DNA from: Methanofollis liminatans DSM 4140
GTDB taxonomy: Archaea; Halobacteriota; Methanomicrobia; Methanomicrobiales; Methanofollaceae
Direction: 5' to 3'
NCBI RefSeq assembly: GCF_000275865.1
Contig: NZ_CM001555.1
Coordinates: 742,827 to 806,826 of the forward strand
DNA length: 64,000 nt
Shown: in pieces, positions 41,088 to 49,810 of the stretch
Layout: every line of letters starts with the position of its first letter
How positions within the stretch are numbered: position 1 is the stretch's first letter
The notes under the pieces: generated by a model
What the model saw: only the letters and a program-made list of their open reading frames with translations
Database searches by the model: none
Told to the model about the DNA's origin: nothing
Program-made: the position numbers and the translations under genes

Positions 41088-42219
41088 CGTCGCCCTCCGC
41101 GTGCCTGAGGATCGCCCGTCTCAGCGCCTCCCCGCCGGCCTTCAGGACGTAGTCCTCGGCCTCCTTCGGGAGGCCCTTTTCCCGCACGAACCGCCCGAAC
41201 TCGCCCACATAATCGACCCCGATCAGGTCGTCCCCGGCGAACCGCCGGCGGTCCTCCTCCTGGGCGACCACCCGCAGCCTCAGGTCGAGGAGGCGGCCCG
41301 CGCACCCGGCCCGCGCCCGGCGGCCCAGCTGCCGCTGGCTCTCGCGCCGCATGCCGTCCAGGGTGAGTTCGCACATCGCATGCTCCTCCCTGACGCCCTC
41401 GACCCGTCCGGCGACGGCGTCGGCGATCTCTTCGGGCGAGAGATCGGCGCAGGCGATCGTACCGAGGTCGAGCATCGACGTCTTCTGCAGGTCGAGGTGC
41501 TCCACGCCCCCGGTGGCGGTGTCCACGATCAGAGCGCCTTTCACGTCCTTTCGTTCGCCGTAGGTGCAGTGCTCGATGGAGCCGCTGTACCAGGCGTTGT
41601 CGGCGATCTGCACCTGGCCGTGGTAATGGCCCAGGGCGATGTAGTCGAACTCGTCAGAGATCATCGCCGCGTCGATCTCGTGCTCGGCGACGGTGTGGAG
41701 GCGGTGCTCCTTCAGCATCGAGGCGAGGCCGTGGGTGACCAGGACATTCGCCGTTCTGGGGCGGCGCTCGATCCCGTCGAACGCCCGCCGGTAGTCGGAC
41801 GTCTCCAGCATATTCGGGATGAGGTGGAAGGTCGCATCCCCGACCTCGACCGTCTCGTAGCGGTAGCGGTATGCGGCATGGACCTCGGCGCCGTGGTACT
41901 CCAGGACCGCGAACGGCGACTCGGTGTAGCGGGTCTTTGCCATCGAATGGTTGCCGGCAATGACGATGAGGGGAACTCCGGCATCCTGCAGGAGATCGAG
42001 GGCCGCAAGCACCGTCGTATAGGCGCGGGTCTTCGGCTTGACCGTATGAAAGAGGTCGCCGGCATGGACGACGGCGTCGGGCCGCTCCTGTATGATCCGC
42101 TCGATCCCCGCAAGAAAATTCTCATATATCAGCCGCTCCCTGAGGTTCATCCCGGTGGCGTCCAGTTTATTGAAGGCCGCAAGGCCCAGGTGCGTATCGG
42201 CGATATGGATGAATTTCAT
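41074..42219 (-). CDS. mre11: DNA double-strand break repair nuclease Mre11
   Basis: 381 aa. Calcineurin-like phosphoesterase motifs in order: HIADTHLG (4-11), VVHAGDLFHT (about 49-58), VIAGNHSMAK (about 86-95), VLVTHGLASML and ALGHYHGQVQI (about 195-205). These supply the di-manganese ligands. First gene of the mre11-rad50-nurA-herA operon. The ATG lies about 25 nt from a TATA box at 42240-42250, so the message is probably leaderless. Confidence 0.93.
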   Translation of the reverse strand: MKFIHIADTHLGLAAFNKLDATGMNLRERLIYENFLAGIERIIQERPDAVVHAGDLFHTVKPKTRAYTTVLAALDLLQDAGVPLIVIAGNHSMAKTRYTESPFAVLEYHGAEVHAAYRYRYETVEVGDATFHLIPNMLETSDYRRAFDGIERRPRTANVLVTHGLASMLKEHRLHTVAEHEIDAAMISDEFDYIALGHYHGQVQIADNAWYSGSIEHCTYGERKDVKGALIVDTATGGVEHLDLQKTSMLDLGTIACADLSPEEIADAVAGRVEGVREEHAMCELTLDGMRRESQRQLGRRARAGCAGRLLDLRLRVVAQEEDRRRFAGDDLIGVDYVGEFGRFVREKGLPKEAEDYVLKAGGEALRRAILRHAEGDDAPA

Positions 42220-42237
42220 CTGATCGATCTCTCATCA

Positions 42238-42267
42238 GGCCTTATATAAAGGGCGCTCCGTGCGCCC
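42238..42267. promoter_or_regulatory. shared near-palindromic TATA region between mre11 and the SepCysS operon
   Basis: GCCTTATATAAAGGG (42239-42253) is almost symmetric and reads as a TATA box on both strands. On the minus strand it is about 25 nt from the mre11 ATG. On the plus strand it precedes the small gene + SepCysS operon. The plus transcript would begin near a hairpin, GGGCGC (42251-42256) with GCGCCC (42262-42267). Confidence 0.6.
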
Positions 42268-42326
42268 CGAAAGTGAAGCGTCACCACTATCTATGGTTGG
42301 TGCGCACTATGAGGGTGGTGATTCTC

Positions 42327-42509
42327 ATGACACAGCGGTCCGTGGATGCAATCTTCCAGGCCCTGTTCCTCCTGACCGATCTCCGGGCGCTGATGCGGGA
42401 GACGGCGCCCCTTCACGATCTCAACGAGGAACAGCGGGCTAAAGCCGCAAAGGCGGTAGAGAAACTGAAAAAGCAGATCGGGATCCTGGAGCAGGAGCTG
42501 GCCCGATGA
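42327..42509 (+). CDS. small coiled-coil protein in the SepCysS operon
   Basis: 60 aa: MTQRSVDAIFQALFLLTDLR, then EEQRAKAAKAVEKLKKQIGI-L-E-Q-E-L. A hydrophobic N-terminal helix is followed by a charged heptad helix. A strong GAGGGTGGTGA ribosome site lies 6 nt before the ATG. Its stop overlaps the SepCysS start (ATGA), so co-production is expected. Tethering or assembly of the tRNA-dependent cysteine complex, as SepCysE does in some methanogens, is a possibility, but I cannot show homology. Confidence 0.6.
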   Translation: MTQRSVDAIFQALFLLTDLRALMRETAPLHDLNEEQRAKAAKAVEKLKKQIGILEQELAR

Positions 42510-43690
42510 AGTGCACGCCAGATATCGATCTCCGCGACGTCGAGGAGATGAACATCAATATCGACCCGATCCAGGCGGCCGGCCGCCTGACCGCCGACGC
42601 GATGAAGGCGGTGATCGCCTACGGCGACGGCTACTCGGTCTGCGACAACTGCCGGAAACCCTTCCGCCTCGACTATATCGAAAAACCGCCGATCGCAACC
42701 TTTCACGACGATCTCGCCGCCTTCGTCGGGATGGACGAGGCGCGGGTGGTCCCGGGGGCGCGCCGGGGGTTCCAGGCGGTCGCCGGTACCTATGTGCAGA
42801 AGGGCGACCCGGTGATCCTCACCGCCCTCTCGCACTACACCGAGTTCATCGCCGTCGAGAACGCCGGCGGGATCCCGCACGAGATCCCGAAGGACACAAA
42901 CAACATCATCAGGGCCGATGCCGCCGCGGAGCGGATCGAGGAGGTGACCCGCGCCTCAGGACGGCCGCCGGTCCTGCTCTTCATCGACCACGTCGACTAC
43001 CAGTTCGGCAACCTCCATGAGGTGCAGGAGATCGCGCGGGTGGCGCACGGCTACGACATCCCGGTCCTCCTCAACGGCGCCTACACCGTCGGGACGATGC
43101 CGGTGGACGGCAAAGCCCTTGGCGTGGACTTCGTTGTCGGCTCCGGGCACAAGAGCATGGCAGCGCCCGCCCCTTCGGGCGTGCTGGCGACGACCGCCGA
43201 ACGGGCGGAGGAGGTCTTCAGGACGACGCAGATCAAGGGCGATCTCACCGGTCGGACCTTCGGGATCAAGGAGGTGGAGATGATGGGCTGCACCCTGATG
43301 GGCGTGACCCTCATGGGCATGATGGCCTCCTTCCCGCACGTGCGGGCGCGGGTGGGCCGCTGGGACGAGGAACTGGCGAACGCCCGGATCGTCCTCGACG
43401 CCCTGCGGTCGATCGAGGGCACGGTCGTGAAGTCCGAGATGCCCCGCCGCCACACCTTAACCCGCGTCGATACCTCGGCGTCGTTTGATCGGATCGCCGA
43501 GACGCACAAAAAGCGCGGCTTTTTCCTCTCCTCGGCCCTGAACAAGAAGGGGATTGTCGGCGTGATCCCGGGGGCGACGAAGGTATGGAAGTTCAACACC
43601 TACGGGATCTCCCGGGCGCAGGCGGAGTACGTGGCCGCCGCCTATATCGAGATCGCAGAGGAGAACGGGCTTCCGGTCGTCTCCCCCTGA
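42506..43690 (+). CDS. pscS: O-phosphoseryl-tRNA:cysteinyl-tRNA synthase
   Basis: 394 aa, PLP-dependent fold-type I. Conserved features of SepCysS are present: the Cys pair in VCDNCRKPF (about 47-55), a third Cys in MMGCTLMGV (about 257-265), VDYQFGNLHEV and the PLP-lysine motif VGSGHKSMAAPAPSG (about 211-225). It converts Sep-tRNA(Cys) to Cys-tRNA(Cys) using persulfide sulfur, the methanogen route of cysteine formation after SepRS. It is coupled to the small upstream protein, and sulfur-transfer genes follow. Confidence 0.93.
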   Translation: MKCTPDIDLRDVEEMNINIDPIQAAGRLTADAMKAVIAYGDGYSVCDNCRKPFRLDYIEKPPIATFHDDLAAFVGMDEARVVPGARRGFQAVAGTYVQKGDPVILTALSHYTEFIAVENAGGIPHEIPKDTNNIIRADAAAERIEEVTRASGRPPVLLFIDHVDYQFGNLHEVQEIARVAHGYDIPVLLNGAYTVGTMPVDGKALGVDFVVGSGHKSMAAPAPSGVLATTAERAEEVFRTTQIKGDLTGRTFGIKEVEMMGCTLMGVTLMGMMASFPHVRARVGRWDEELANARIVLDALRSIEGTVVKSEMPRRHTLTRVDTSASFDRIAETHKKRGFFLSSALNKKGIVGVIPGATKVWKFNTYGISRAQAEYVAAAYIEIAEENGLPVVSP

Positions 43691-43779
43691 AGGGGGTCTC
43701 TTTTTTGGGCGCCCCGCCGTGCCCGCGGCAGGGCCAACGATAATATACCGGTATGCCGTCCCATCATGCCATGGGAATT

Positions 43780-44418
43780 ATGACCGTTCCGGCTGATTCC
43801 GGCGACCTCCTCCGGCTCAAAAAGGAGCAGATCGGCCCTGCCGCCGAGATGCTCGCCCGGGCATTCGGGCAGGACCCGAAGATGGGCTATTTCGTTCCGG
43901 ACGAAGGGAAACGCCTGGAGATCACACGCCATCACTTCGAGTTCCTGCTCAGGTACGGCCTGATCTACGGGGAGGTCTATGCGACATCGCCGCGGCTGGA
44001 GGGTGTCGCGGTCTGGCTCCCGGCAAAAAAGGTGGAGATCACCCTCTGGAGGGCCCTTCGGGCCGGGCTCTTCCAGTTCAGGAAGGGCGTCGGAAAAGAG
44101 GCCCTGGAACGCATCCTCTCCTTCTCAGACTACCTCGACACCCTCCACCGCCGGCATATGCCCGGCCCCCACCACTACCTCTTCTTCATCGGCGTCGACC
44201 CGGCCTGCCAGGGAAAAGGATATGCGAGCCGGCTGATCCGCCCGGTGCTCGCCCGCCTGGACGGGAAGGGGCTCCCCTGCTATCTCGTCACCCAGAACGA
44301 GCAGAACGTGGCGCTGTACGAGCACTACGGCTTCCGGGTGATCGAAAAGAGTCTCGTCCCCGGAACAGAGGTGGAGAGCTGGGCGATGGTGCGGGAGGCA
44401 GGACTCAGCCGGTCCTGA
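43780..44418 (+). CDS. GNAT-family N-acetyltransferase
   Basis: 212 aa from the ATG at MTVPADSGD; an ATG at 43753 is possible but lies only a few nt after the TATA-like GATAATATACC (43739-43749). The acetyl-CoA binding block is clear: LFFIGVDPACQGKGYASRLI (about 134-153) with Q-x-x-G-x-G/A, then LVTQNEQNVALYEHYGFRVI (about 170-189). The substrate is unknown. Its 3' end overlaps the converging thiI by 14 bp. Confidence 0.85.
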   Translation: MTVPADSGDLLRLKKEQIGPAAEMLARAFGQDPKMGYFVPDEGKRLEITRHHFEFLLRYGLIYGEVYATSPRLEGVAVWLPAKKVEITLWRALRAGLFQFRKGVGKEALERILSFSDYLDTLHRRHMPGPHHYLFFIGVDPACQGKGYASRLIRPVLARLDGKGLPCYLVTQNEQNVALYEHYGFRVIEKSLVPGTEVESWAMVREAGLSRS

Positions 44419-45583
44419 TGATCTCCCCGTTGATCGCCCTGACGAAGCGCAGCGATCCAAGGGCTCCGGCGACGAGGCCGTCGAGATCGATTTTTGCCTC
44501 GTTCTCTTCGATCGCCGCGATATCGGCCTGTGTCGCCGGGCGTTTCGGCACGGCACGGCAGGAGAGGTCGCCCGCGGCCTCGTCGAAGGTGCCGATCCGC
44601 CGGGCAATCTCGACCGCCTCGGCCTTCTCGTAGGTGATCAGGGGGCGCAGCACCGGCATGGTGGCGGCCGACTCGATCACGCCGAGGTTCACCAGGGTCT
44701 GGGAGGCGACCTGCCCCAGGTTGTCGCCGGTGACGATGGCGAACGCTCCTTCACGCCGGGCGACGGCGTCGGCGACCCTGAACATGAAGCGCTTGCAGAG
44801 GAGACAGCGGTACCTGGGCTCGGCCACCGCGGTCATGGCGTCGAAGAACGGCTCCATGTCGGCGACGATCAGGTCGAGGGGGTGGCCCATGCACCAGGTC
44901 GAGAGGGTGGCGTGGTGCCTGAGCACGGCGTCTCTCACCTCCTCGCCCTGCCATCGCCCGGCGTCGAGGGTGAGGTGGGTGAGGGTGCAGCCCCGGCGCA
45001 TCACCAGCCAGCCGGCCACCGGCGAGTCGATCCCCGCGGAGAGGAGGGAGAGCACTCGCTCCTGCGTCCCGAAGGGAAGGCCGCGCGGCGCCGGGATCCG
45101 CTCGTCGTAGACCAGGCCGCCGTACGGCCTGGCCTCGACAAAGACCTCGTAGTCCGGGTGCGTGAGGTCGACGGAAAGCCCGGGGATCGCCTCGTAGATC
45201 ACGCTCCCGACCTCGGCCCCGATCTGCTGGCTCGTATACCCCTCCACACCCTCGCGCCGGGCCCGGACCGCGAAGGTCATCCCCGCCCGCAGGTGCCGGC
45301 GCGCCCGTTCGAGGGCCGCCTCTCCCATCTCCTCGATGCTCGTCCCGGTCCGGGTGCAGACGGCGACATCGACGATCCCGAAGGTCCTGGCGGCGACGCC
45401 GGCGATCCCCTCGGGGTCCGGGCCATGGACCAGGACCCGGTCCCGGCGCACCTCGACCTCGTGTACAATATCTGACGCCGCCAGCGCCTTTTCCAGGTTC
45501 CTCCTCAGCGTCTCCATGAAGATCCGCCTGACGCTCTCGCTCTTTAAGAACAACTCCCCGAACCGCAGCAGCACTGTGCCCAT
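44405..45583 (-). CDS. thiI: tRNA 4-thiouridine synthase ThiI
   Basis: 392 aa. N-terminal ferredoxin-like and THUMP domains (about 1-165; GVEGYTSQQIGAEVG), then the PP-loop LLSAGIDSPVAGWLVMRRG (about 179-197) and IVTGDNLGQVASQTL (about 281-295). A Cys in LLCKRFMF is at the expected catalytic position. There is no rhodanese domain, as usual in archaea. It thiolates U8 of tRNA. The stop/start spacing to the next gene upstream is 0 bp, so it is cotranscribed with the LarE-like gene. Confidence 0.9.
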   Translation of the reverse strand: MGTVLLRFGELFLKSESVRRIFMETLRRNLEKALAASDIVHEVEVRRDRVLVHGPDPEGIAGVAARTFGIVDVAVCTRTGTSIEEMGEAALERARRHLRAGMTFAVRARREGVEGYTSQQIGAEVGSVIYEAIPGLSVDLTHPDYEVFVEARPYGGLVYDERIPAPRGLPFGTQERVLSLLSAGIDSPVAGWLVMRRGCTLTHLTLDAGRWQGEEVRDAVLRHHATLSTWCMGHPLDLIVADMEPFFDAMTAVAEPRYRCLLCKRFMFRVADAVARREGAFAIVTGDNLGQVASQTLVNLGVIESAATMPVLRPLITYEKAEAVEIARRIGTFDEAAGDLSCRAVPKRPATQADIAAIEENEAKIDLDGLVAGALGSLRFVRAINGEIIRTG

Positions 45584-46327
45584 CTATCCACCTCCAATTG
45601 TTATGTCGTCAAAGCCGAGCGCCTGGATCCGTGGAACCAGCGCCCTCGCCCGCTCCTCGAAGCCCGCCGGCACCTCGACCCGCGCCGTTCGCCCCACGAC
45701 CCTGACCCGCACCCGCCCGGGCACCTCCTCCCTGAGGATCGCCTCGGCAAGGGCGACCTGCCGCAGCGCCGCCGGCGTCACCTCGACGCCTTCGGGCAGG
45801 CGGGTCGCAAGACAGGACGATGAGGGGCGGACCGGAATCTCCCATGCCCGGGCGAGGGCGACGATCTCCTCCTTTCCCATCCCGCAGGCGGCAAACGGGC
45901 TGACGACGCCGAGTTCCCGTAGCGCCCGGACGCCGGGCCGCTCGCCGGGATCGTCGCCGGCATGCGTCCCGTCGGCGACGAAGGCATAGCCGTGCGCGCG
46001 CGCCCACCCGGCGACCTCCTCCATCATCCGCCGCTTGCAGACATAACAGCGGTCAGGGGCGTTGAACCGCACCGCCGCTGTGGCGAGCATATCGACGTGC
46101 AGGAGAGTGTGCGAAACGCCGAGCGCCGCCGCAATCTCCGCGGCCTGCACCGCCTCCTCTGGCGGCGCAAGCCCGGTCTCCACGGTCACCGCCGCCACCC
46201 TCGCCCCGGCCCTCGTCGCCGCCGCCAGCAGGACGGCGCTGTCCGTCCCTCCCGAGAGGGCGACGACGATCGGAGCGTGTGCGACGAGATAGGCCCGGAG
46301 GCATTCGGGCATCTGACCTGGGATCAT
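45584..46327 (-). CDS. LarE-like ATP-dependent sulfur transferase (PP-loop)
   Basis: 247 aa. PP-loop VALSGGTDSAVLLAA (about 17-31), then RCYVCKRRMMEEVA (about 86-99) and RPSSSCLATRLPEG (about 162-175). The three Cys positions (C-x-x-C plus the later Cys) correspond to LarE versions that hold a [4Fe-4S] cluster, instead of the single sacrificial Cys type; that comparison is from memory of the family. Likely moves sulfur to a small cofactor. Overlaps nifX-like by 4 bp. Confidence 0.82.
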   Translation of the reverse strand: MIPGQMPECLRAYLVAHAPIVVALSGGTDSAVLLAAATRAGARVAAVTVETGLAPPEEAVQAAEIAAALGVSHTLLHVDMLATAAVRFNAPDRCYVCKRRMMEEVAGWARAHGYAFVADGTHAGDDPGERPGVRALRELGVVSPFAACGMGKEEIVALARAWEIPVRPSSSCLATRLPEGVEVTPAALRQVALAEAILREEVPGRVRVRVVGRTARVEVPAGFEERARALVPRIQALGFDDITIGGG

Positions 46328-46662
46328 GCACCTTTCAGATGTGCGAGATACCGCTCCACCGCCTCTCTCGCCGTCACCTTCGGGATATAGACGAGGTCGA
46401 TCCCCTCCTCTCTGAAGATCTCCTCTCCATGGGGGCCGAAGTGGCCGCCGGCGACGGCGTCCACTCCCTCCTCCAGCACCTGATCGGCGGCGGCGATCCC
46501 CGCGCCCTGTGCCATACGCCTCCCCTCGTTTGCGACGACCCGCACGGCGGCGATCGCCTCTCCCTCGACCTCGACCAGGGTGAAGGTCTCGCCCCGCCCG
46601 AAGTCCGTGGCCACAATCGCATCAAGCCCCCCCTCCCCGTCGGTGGCGACTGCAATCTTCAT
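46324..46662 (-). CDS. NifX/NifB-C-terminal-like iron-molybdenum cofactor domain protein
   Basis: 112 aa. The fold signature of dinitrogenase iron-molybdenum cofactor proteins is visible: MKIAVATDGEGGLDA, FGRGETFTLVEVEG, then AQGAGIAAADQVLEEGVDAV-A-G-G-H-F-G. Such small proteins carry metal-sulfur clusters. ATG chosen because GAGGT lies 5 nt upstream. First gene of a three-gene minus-strand unit with LarE-like and ThiI, which fits a sulfur-trafficking role. Confidence 0.82.
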   Translation of the reverse strand: MKIAVATDGEGGLDAIVATDFGRGETFTLVEVEGEAIAAVRVVANEGRRMAQGAGIAAADQVLEEGVDAVAGGHFGPHGEEIFREEGIDLVYIPKVTAREAVERYLAHLKGA

Positions 46663-46778
46663 GCGTACCTCATTTCTGTCCATCGGATAAAGGGGTTGTG
46701 CCGCCCAAAGCCCGGGAAAACCATCTGTGCTCGCCGATCCTGTATAGAAAATTCTTTAATTCGAGGTATTCAACCTCT

Positions 46779-47408
46779 ATGTCAATGGCGAAGAAGAGCG
46801 CGAAAGCAGAAGAGCCGATGAAGCTATTCTATATTTTTTACAGCGAAGAACGCTGGAATAACTGGCTTTCCTCCCTCAGGGAGGCGGACTTCGAGGGCGA
46901 TCCGGACGCAGAAGAGATGCCGCCGGGCTTCCAGACCCTCCAGAGTTTTGCCGAGGACATCACCATCTCGGTGCTGAAGATCGTCAAACTCTACCAGAAC
47001 GAGCGGTTCTCAAAGGAGGAGGCCCTCGAAAAGCTCGGCGTGGTCGAGGGGATCGTGATGCGGGAGCTCCCCGAGGACGACGACCTTGCCGAGTTCGTAG
47101 GTGGGGTGCAGATCTCCCTGCTCGCGCTCTTTGCCTCGTGCCGCTCCTATCTCGAGGGCGGTTATGAGGGCGATCCAAAGGCCCTGGTGAAGGAAGGAAG
47201 AAAAGTCGCCGAGGACGATCCCGAGGCGGCGCTCGAGGCGGCGGCAAAACTCGGCGCCCAGATGATCGCCGGCGGCAAGTGGAGCGCCACCTTCCTCAAG
47301 AGCAAGGACGACCCGACGATCTTCGACGAGTGGCTCGCCGAGATCGAGACGATCTCTGAGGCGGTCGCCTCCCTGAAGAACTTCGACGAAGAGCCCGGTG
47401 AAGTATAG
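46779..47408 (+). CDS. DUF2150-family methanogen protein
   Basis: 209 aa, acidic. Recognised by eye as DUF2150, a conserved protein of methanogenic Euryarchaeota (FYSEERWNNWLSSLREADFE; GGVQISLLALFASCRSYLEG). Function unknown. GAGGT lies about 9 nt before the ATG. It shares one base with the next gene's GTG start, so the two are coupled. Confidence 0.7.
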   Translation: MSMAKKSAKAEEPMKLFYIFYSEERWNNWLSSLREADFEGDPDAEEMPPGFQTLQSFAEDITISVLKIVKLYQNERFSKEEALEKLGVVEGIVMRELPEDDDLAEFVGGVQISLLALFASCRSYLEGGYEGDPKALVKEGRKVAEDDPEAALEAAAKLGAQMIAGGKWSATFLKSKDDPTIFDEWLAEIETISEAVASLKNFDEEPGEV

Positions 47409-47860
47409 TGATCGCCGATCGGGCCAGGTTCAGATCCTCCCGCAAGATCGAGAGGGTCACCGGCCTTCGCCTCCCTGACCGGGTCTTCAATACCGCCTTT
47501 CTCGAAGCCGTCGCCCCGGCGATGGGCAACCGCTCCCTCGACGCCCACGTGCGGGAGCAGCTCCTCAATATCCATCGCGATTTTCTCGCCTGCGCATGCC
47601 GGGACAACCCCAACTGCGGCTGTCCCGAGCGGAAATTTGCAAAGACGATCGTCGAGTACCGGGAGACCGGGCTCGACCACCGTCAGATCTCTGAGACGAT
47701 CCTGGAGGAGTACGGGATCGAGGTCTTCCCCGCCGATATCCTCTCTTTCCTCGAAGAGTCGGTCCACGTGCTCGAGGTGATCAGGGAGGTGGCCAGGATC
47801 GAGGGCCGCACCGACCTGATGAAGGAGACCGACCGGCACATCAAGAACGTGGAGCGGTGA
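47408..47860 (+). CDS. conserved archaeal protein with a Cys-rich motif
   Basis: 150 aa. A compact motif CACRDNPNCGCPERKFAK (about 60-77) contains four Cys, suggesting a zinc or iron-sulfur site. The flanks are helical (VREQLLNIHRDFLA; FLEESVHVLEVIREVARIEG). It resembles a domain also found attached to archaeal superfamily II helicases, but I am not certain. Translationally coupled to the DUF2150 gene. Confidence 0.6.
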   Translation: MIADRARFRSSRKIERVTGLRLPDRVFNTAFLEAVAPAMGNRSLDAHVREQLLNIHRDFLACACRDNPNCGCPERKFAKTIVEYRETGLDHRQISETILEEYGIEVFPADILSFLEESVHVLEVIREVARIEGRTDLMKETDRHIKNVER

Positions 47861-47871
47861 TCTGCCCGCGG

Positions 47872-48252
47872 TCACTCCCCCAGCACCCGCTCAGAGCAGC
47901 GTCTGAGAATGTGAGAAAAATCCAGATATCTGCTGATGGTCCTTCCCTTCATCCTCTGCAATTGCATCTCGTCACGGCAGAAGAGCACCTTCCCGTCCCT
48001 GAACACGCGGTACTGGATGACGAGGGGCAGGTCCTGGAAGAGGGAGAGGTCGAACCCCGGCGCACTGTTGCTGAAGAGATCCTCTTTCTCCTCTCTCTGG
48101 AGGGGGCGGGAGGCGATGATGCAGAGATCGATGTCGGAGAACGGTCGCCGGTTCCCGGTTGCCGTGGAGCCGAAGAGGACGATGGCAAGGACCGCGGGAT
48201 GATCTGCAAGCGGCCCGACCACGTGGGGCCATGCCTCTGCTGCTGTTTCCAT
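47872..48252 (-). CDS. nucleotidyltransferase-domain protein
   Basis: 126 aa. IVLFGSTATGNRRPFSDIDL (about 24-43) is a canonical minimal nucleotidyltransferase motif. The C-terminal half (LVIQYRVFRDGKVLFCRDEM) matches the family of stand-alone NTases related to the one at 52363. No HEPN partner is adjacent: the next gene downstream on this strand is absent, and a converging gene ends 12 bp away. Confidence 0.75.
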   Translation of the reverse strand: METAAEAWPHVVGPLADHPAVLAIVLFGSTATGNRRPFSDIDLCIIASRPLQREEKEDLFSNSAPGFDLSLFQDLPLVIQYRVFRDGKVLFCRDEMQLQRMKGRTISRYLDFSHILRRCSERVLGE

Positions 48253-48309
48253 GCTCTTCTCACTCCCTTTGCGTTGAGATGGGGATCATATGCACATATA
48301 CCTTCTGCG

Positions 48310-49701
48310 TTATCCTCTCACCGGGCAGATCCCGAGGTCGGCAAGGTCCCAGACGGAGAAGCCCTCCGCCCTCAGTTTCTCCTTCCCCTGGACCGTGCGG
48401 CCGGCAATCCCCGTCCTCACCGGCCCCGAGAGTCCCTTCACCAGAGTGATCTTCTTTTCGAGGGCGGAAAGGATGCCCCGCGCCTCCGAGAAGGTCAGGT
48501 CACGGTTCTTGATCTCCACCGCAAGGTCTCCCTGCTGGCCCAGGGCAAGGAGGTCGATCTCGTCTCCGCGCCTGTTCCACCAGGCGCCGGCCCGTTCATA
48601 CTGTGCGGTCGTCTCCCGCACGAGGAGGGCCCGCACCATCTCTTCGAAGGCCCGGCCTGAAAAGCCCTTCCACTCAGAGAGGATCCTGCCCTTCAGGAGG
48701 TCATAGCGCCCTCCCTCGTACAGGCTCATATTCCGGTAGATATAGCGGGCATAAAACCGGAAGAAGTTGTCGGAAAAGACGTACCGCCCCATCTTCGACC
48801 GGTGCCTATCCTCGGTGACCGGGACGCGATACTCGAGGATCCCGAGGAGGTCGACGAGGTCCCGCAGGTACGGCGGGAGGGAGGTCGGTGCACGACCGGT
48901 GAAATCGGCGATCTCCTTCTGGGCCATCTTCCCCTCTGCGATGGCGGCGAGGATCTCGTAATACGTCGCATGTTCCCTCCCGAACTCCTCGATCATCACC
49001 TCGCTCATCTCCCGCCTGAGGGGGGCGAGGTCGTTGAGGACGAGGCGGTCAAGAGCGCTGGACAGGTCGGTGCAGCCGTACTTCTCCAGGAAGGTATAGT
49101 AGTAGATCGTCCCGCCAAAGAGGAGATAGAGGTCGAGCTGCGCCGCCGGCTCCTCCACCCCGAGGTCTTTGAGAATGGCGAGACAGTCTCGCGGCTCGAA
49201 GGGGCGGAGCGTGAGGATATTGTCGGCCCGCCTGAAGAGGGGTGCATCGCCGTCAAGGAAGATCTTCCGGATCATCCCGACCGACGATCCCGAGACGATG
49301 AGAAAGAGGTTTGACTCCCGGCCTTTGAGGTCCCAGAACCGCTGCATCTGCGAGATGAACGAGGGGTGGACCTTCTGGAAGCGCTGGAACTCGTCGAAGA
49401 CGACAACCAGGGGGCGTTCGTAGGAGAAGAGAAATTCGAGGAAGGCCTCCGGGGTATCGGTCCTGATGTAGCCGGGCAGGTCGAGGGTTTTCGTCATCAG
49501 TTGTCCGAATTCCTCGATCAGGGATTTGATGCTCTTGTTCGCGTCCACGTAGAAATAGAGGGCCTGCTTGTCCCTGCAGAACTCCCTGATCAGTTCGGTC
49601 TTCCCGACCCGCCGTCTGCCGGTGACGACCAGGAAAGAGGGCGCGGCGGCATAGAGGTGTTCCATCAGTCCGAGTTCTGCCGTCCTGCCGTAGAAGCGCA
49701 T
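48310..49701 (-). CDS. archaeal AAA ATPase with DUF234 nuclease-like C-terminus
   Basis: 463 aa. Same architecture as 17793-19181: RFYGRTAELGLMEHLY start, Walker A TGRRRVGKTELIREF (about 28-42), VVVFDEFQRFQ, winged helix about 270-310, and a C-terminal FEEMVRALL, WWNRRGDEIDLLAL, LAVEIKNRDL with PD-(D/E)xK-like residues. The ATG is preceded by an AT-rich promoter (TATAACAATAATCACT). The upstream open frame consists of that AT-rich DNA and is not coding. Confidence 0.8.
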   Translation of the reverse strand: MRFYGRTAELGLMEHLYAAAPSFLVVTGRRRVGKTELIREFCRDKQALYFYVDANKSIKSLIEEFGQLMTKTLDLPGYIRTDTPEAFLEFLFSYERPLVVVFDEFQRFQKVHPSFISQMQRFWDLKGRESNLFLIVSGSSVGMIRKIFLDGDAPLFRRADNILTLRPFEPRDCLAILKDLGVEEPAAQLDLYLLFGGTIYYYTFLEKYGCTDLSSALDRLVLNDLAPLRREMSEVMIEEFGREHATYYEILAAIAEGKMAQKEIADFTGRAPTSLPPYLRDLVDLLGILEYRVPVTEDRHRSKMGRYVFSDNFFRFYARYIYRNMSLYEGGRYDLLKGRILSEWKGFSGRAFEEMVRALLVRETTAQYERAGAWWNRRGDEIDLLALGQQGDLAVEIKNRDLTFSEARGILSALEKKITLVKGLSGPVRTGIAGRTVQGKEKLRAEGFSVWDLADLGICPVRG

Positions 49702-49810
49702 AGTGATTATTGTTATAATTATTATGGATATAATCATTATCCCTGGGAGGGTTCTGTACGGATGCCATCCGGGGTGGGGAAGGATTATACGGCGGCCGCG
49801 ATCCGTGACA

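Noticed and set aside
42327-42509. Firm naming of the 60-aa protein as SepCysE
   Set aside because: Only context and a helical pattern support it; length is much shorter than characterised SepCysE, and no shared motif could be shown.
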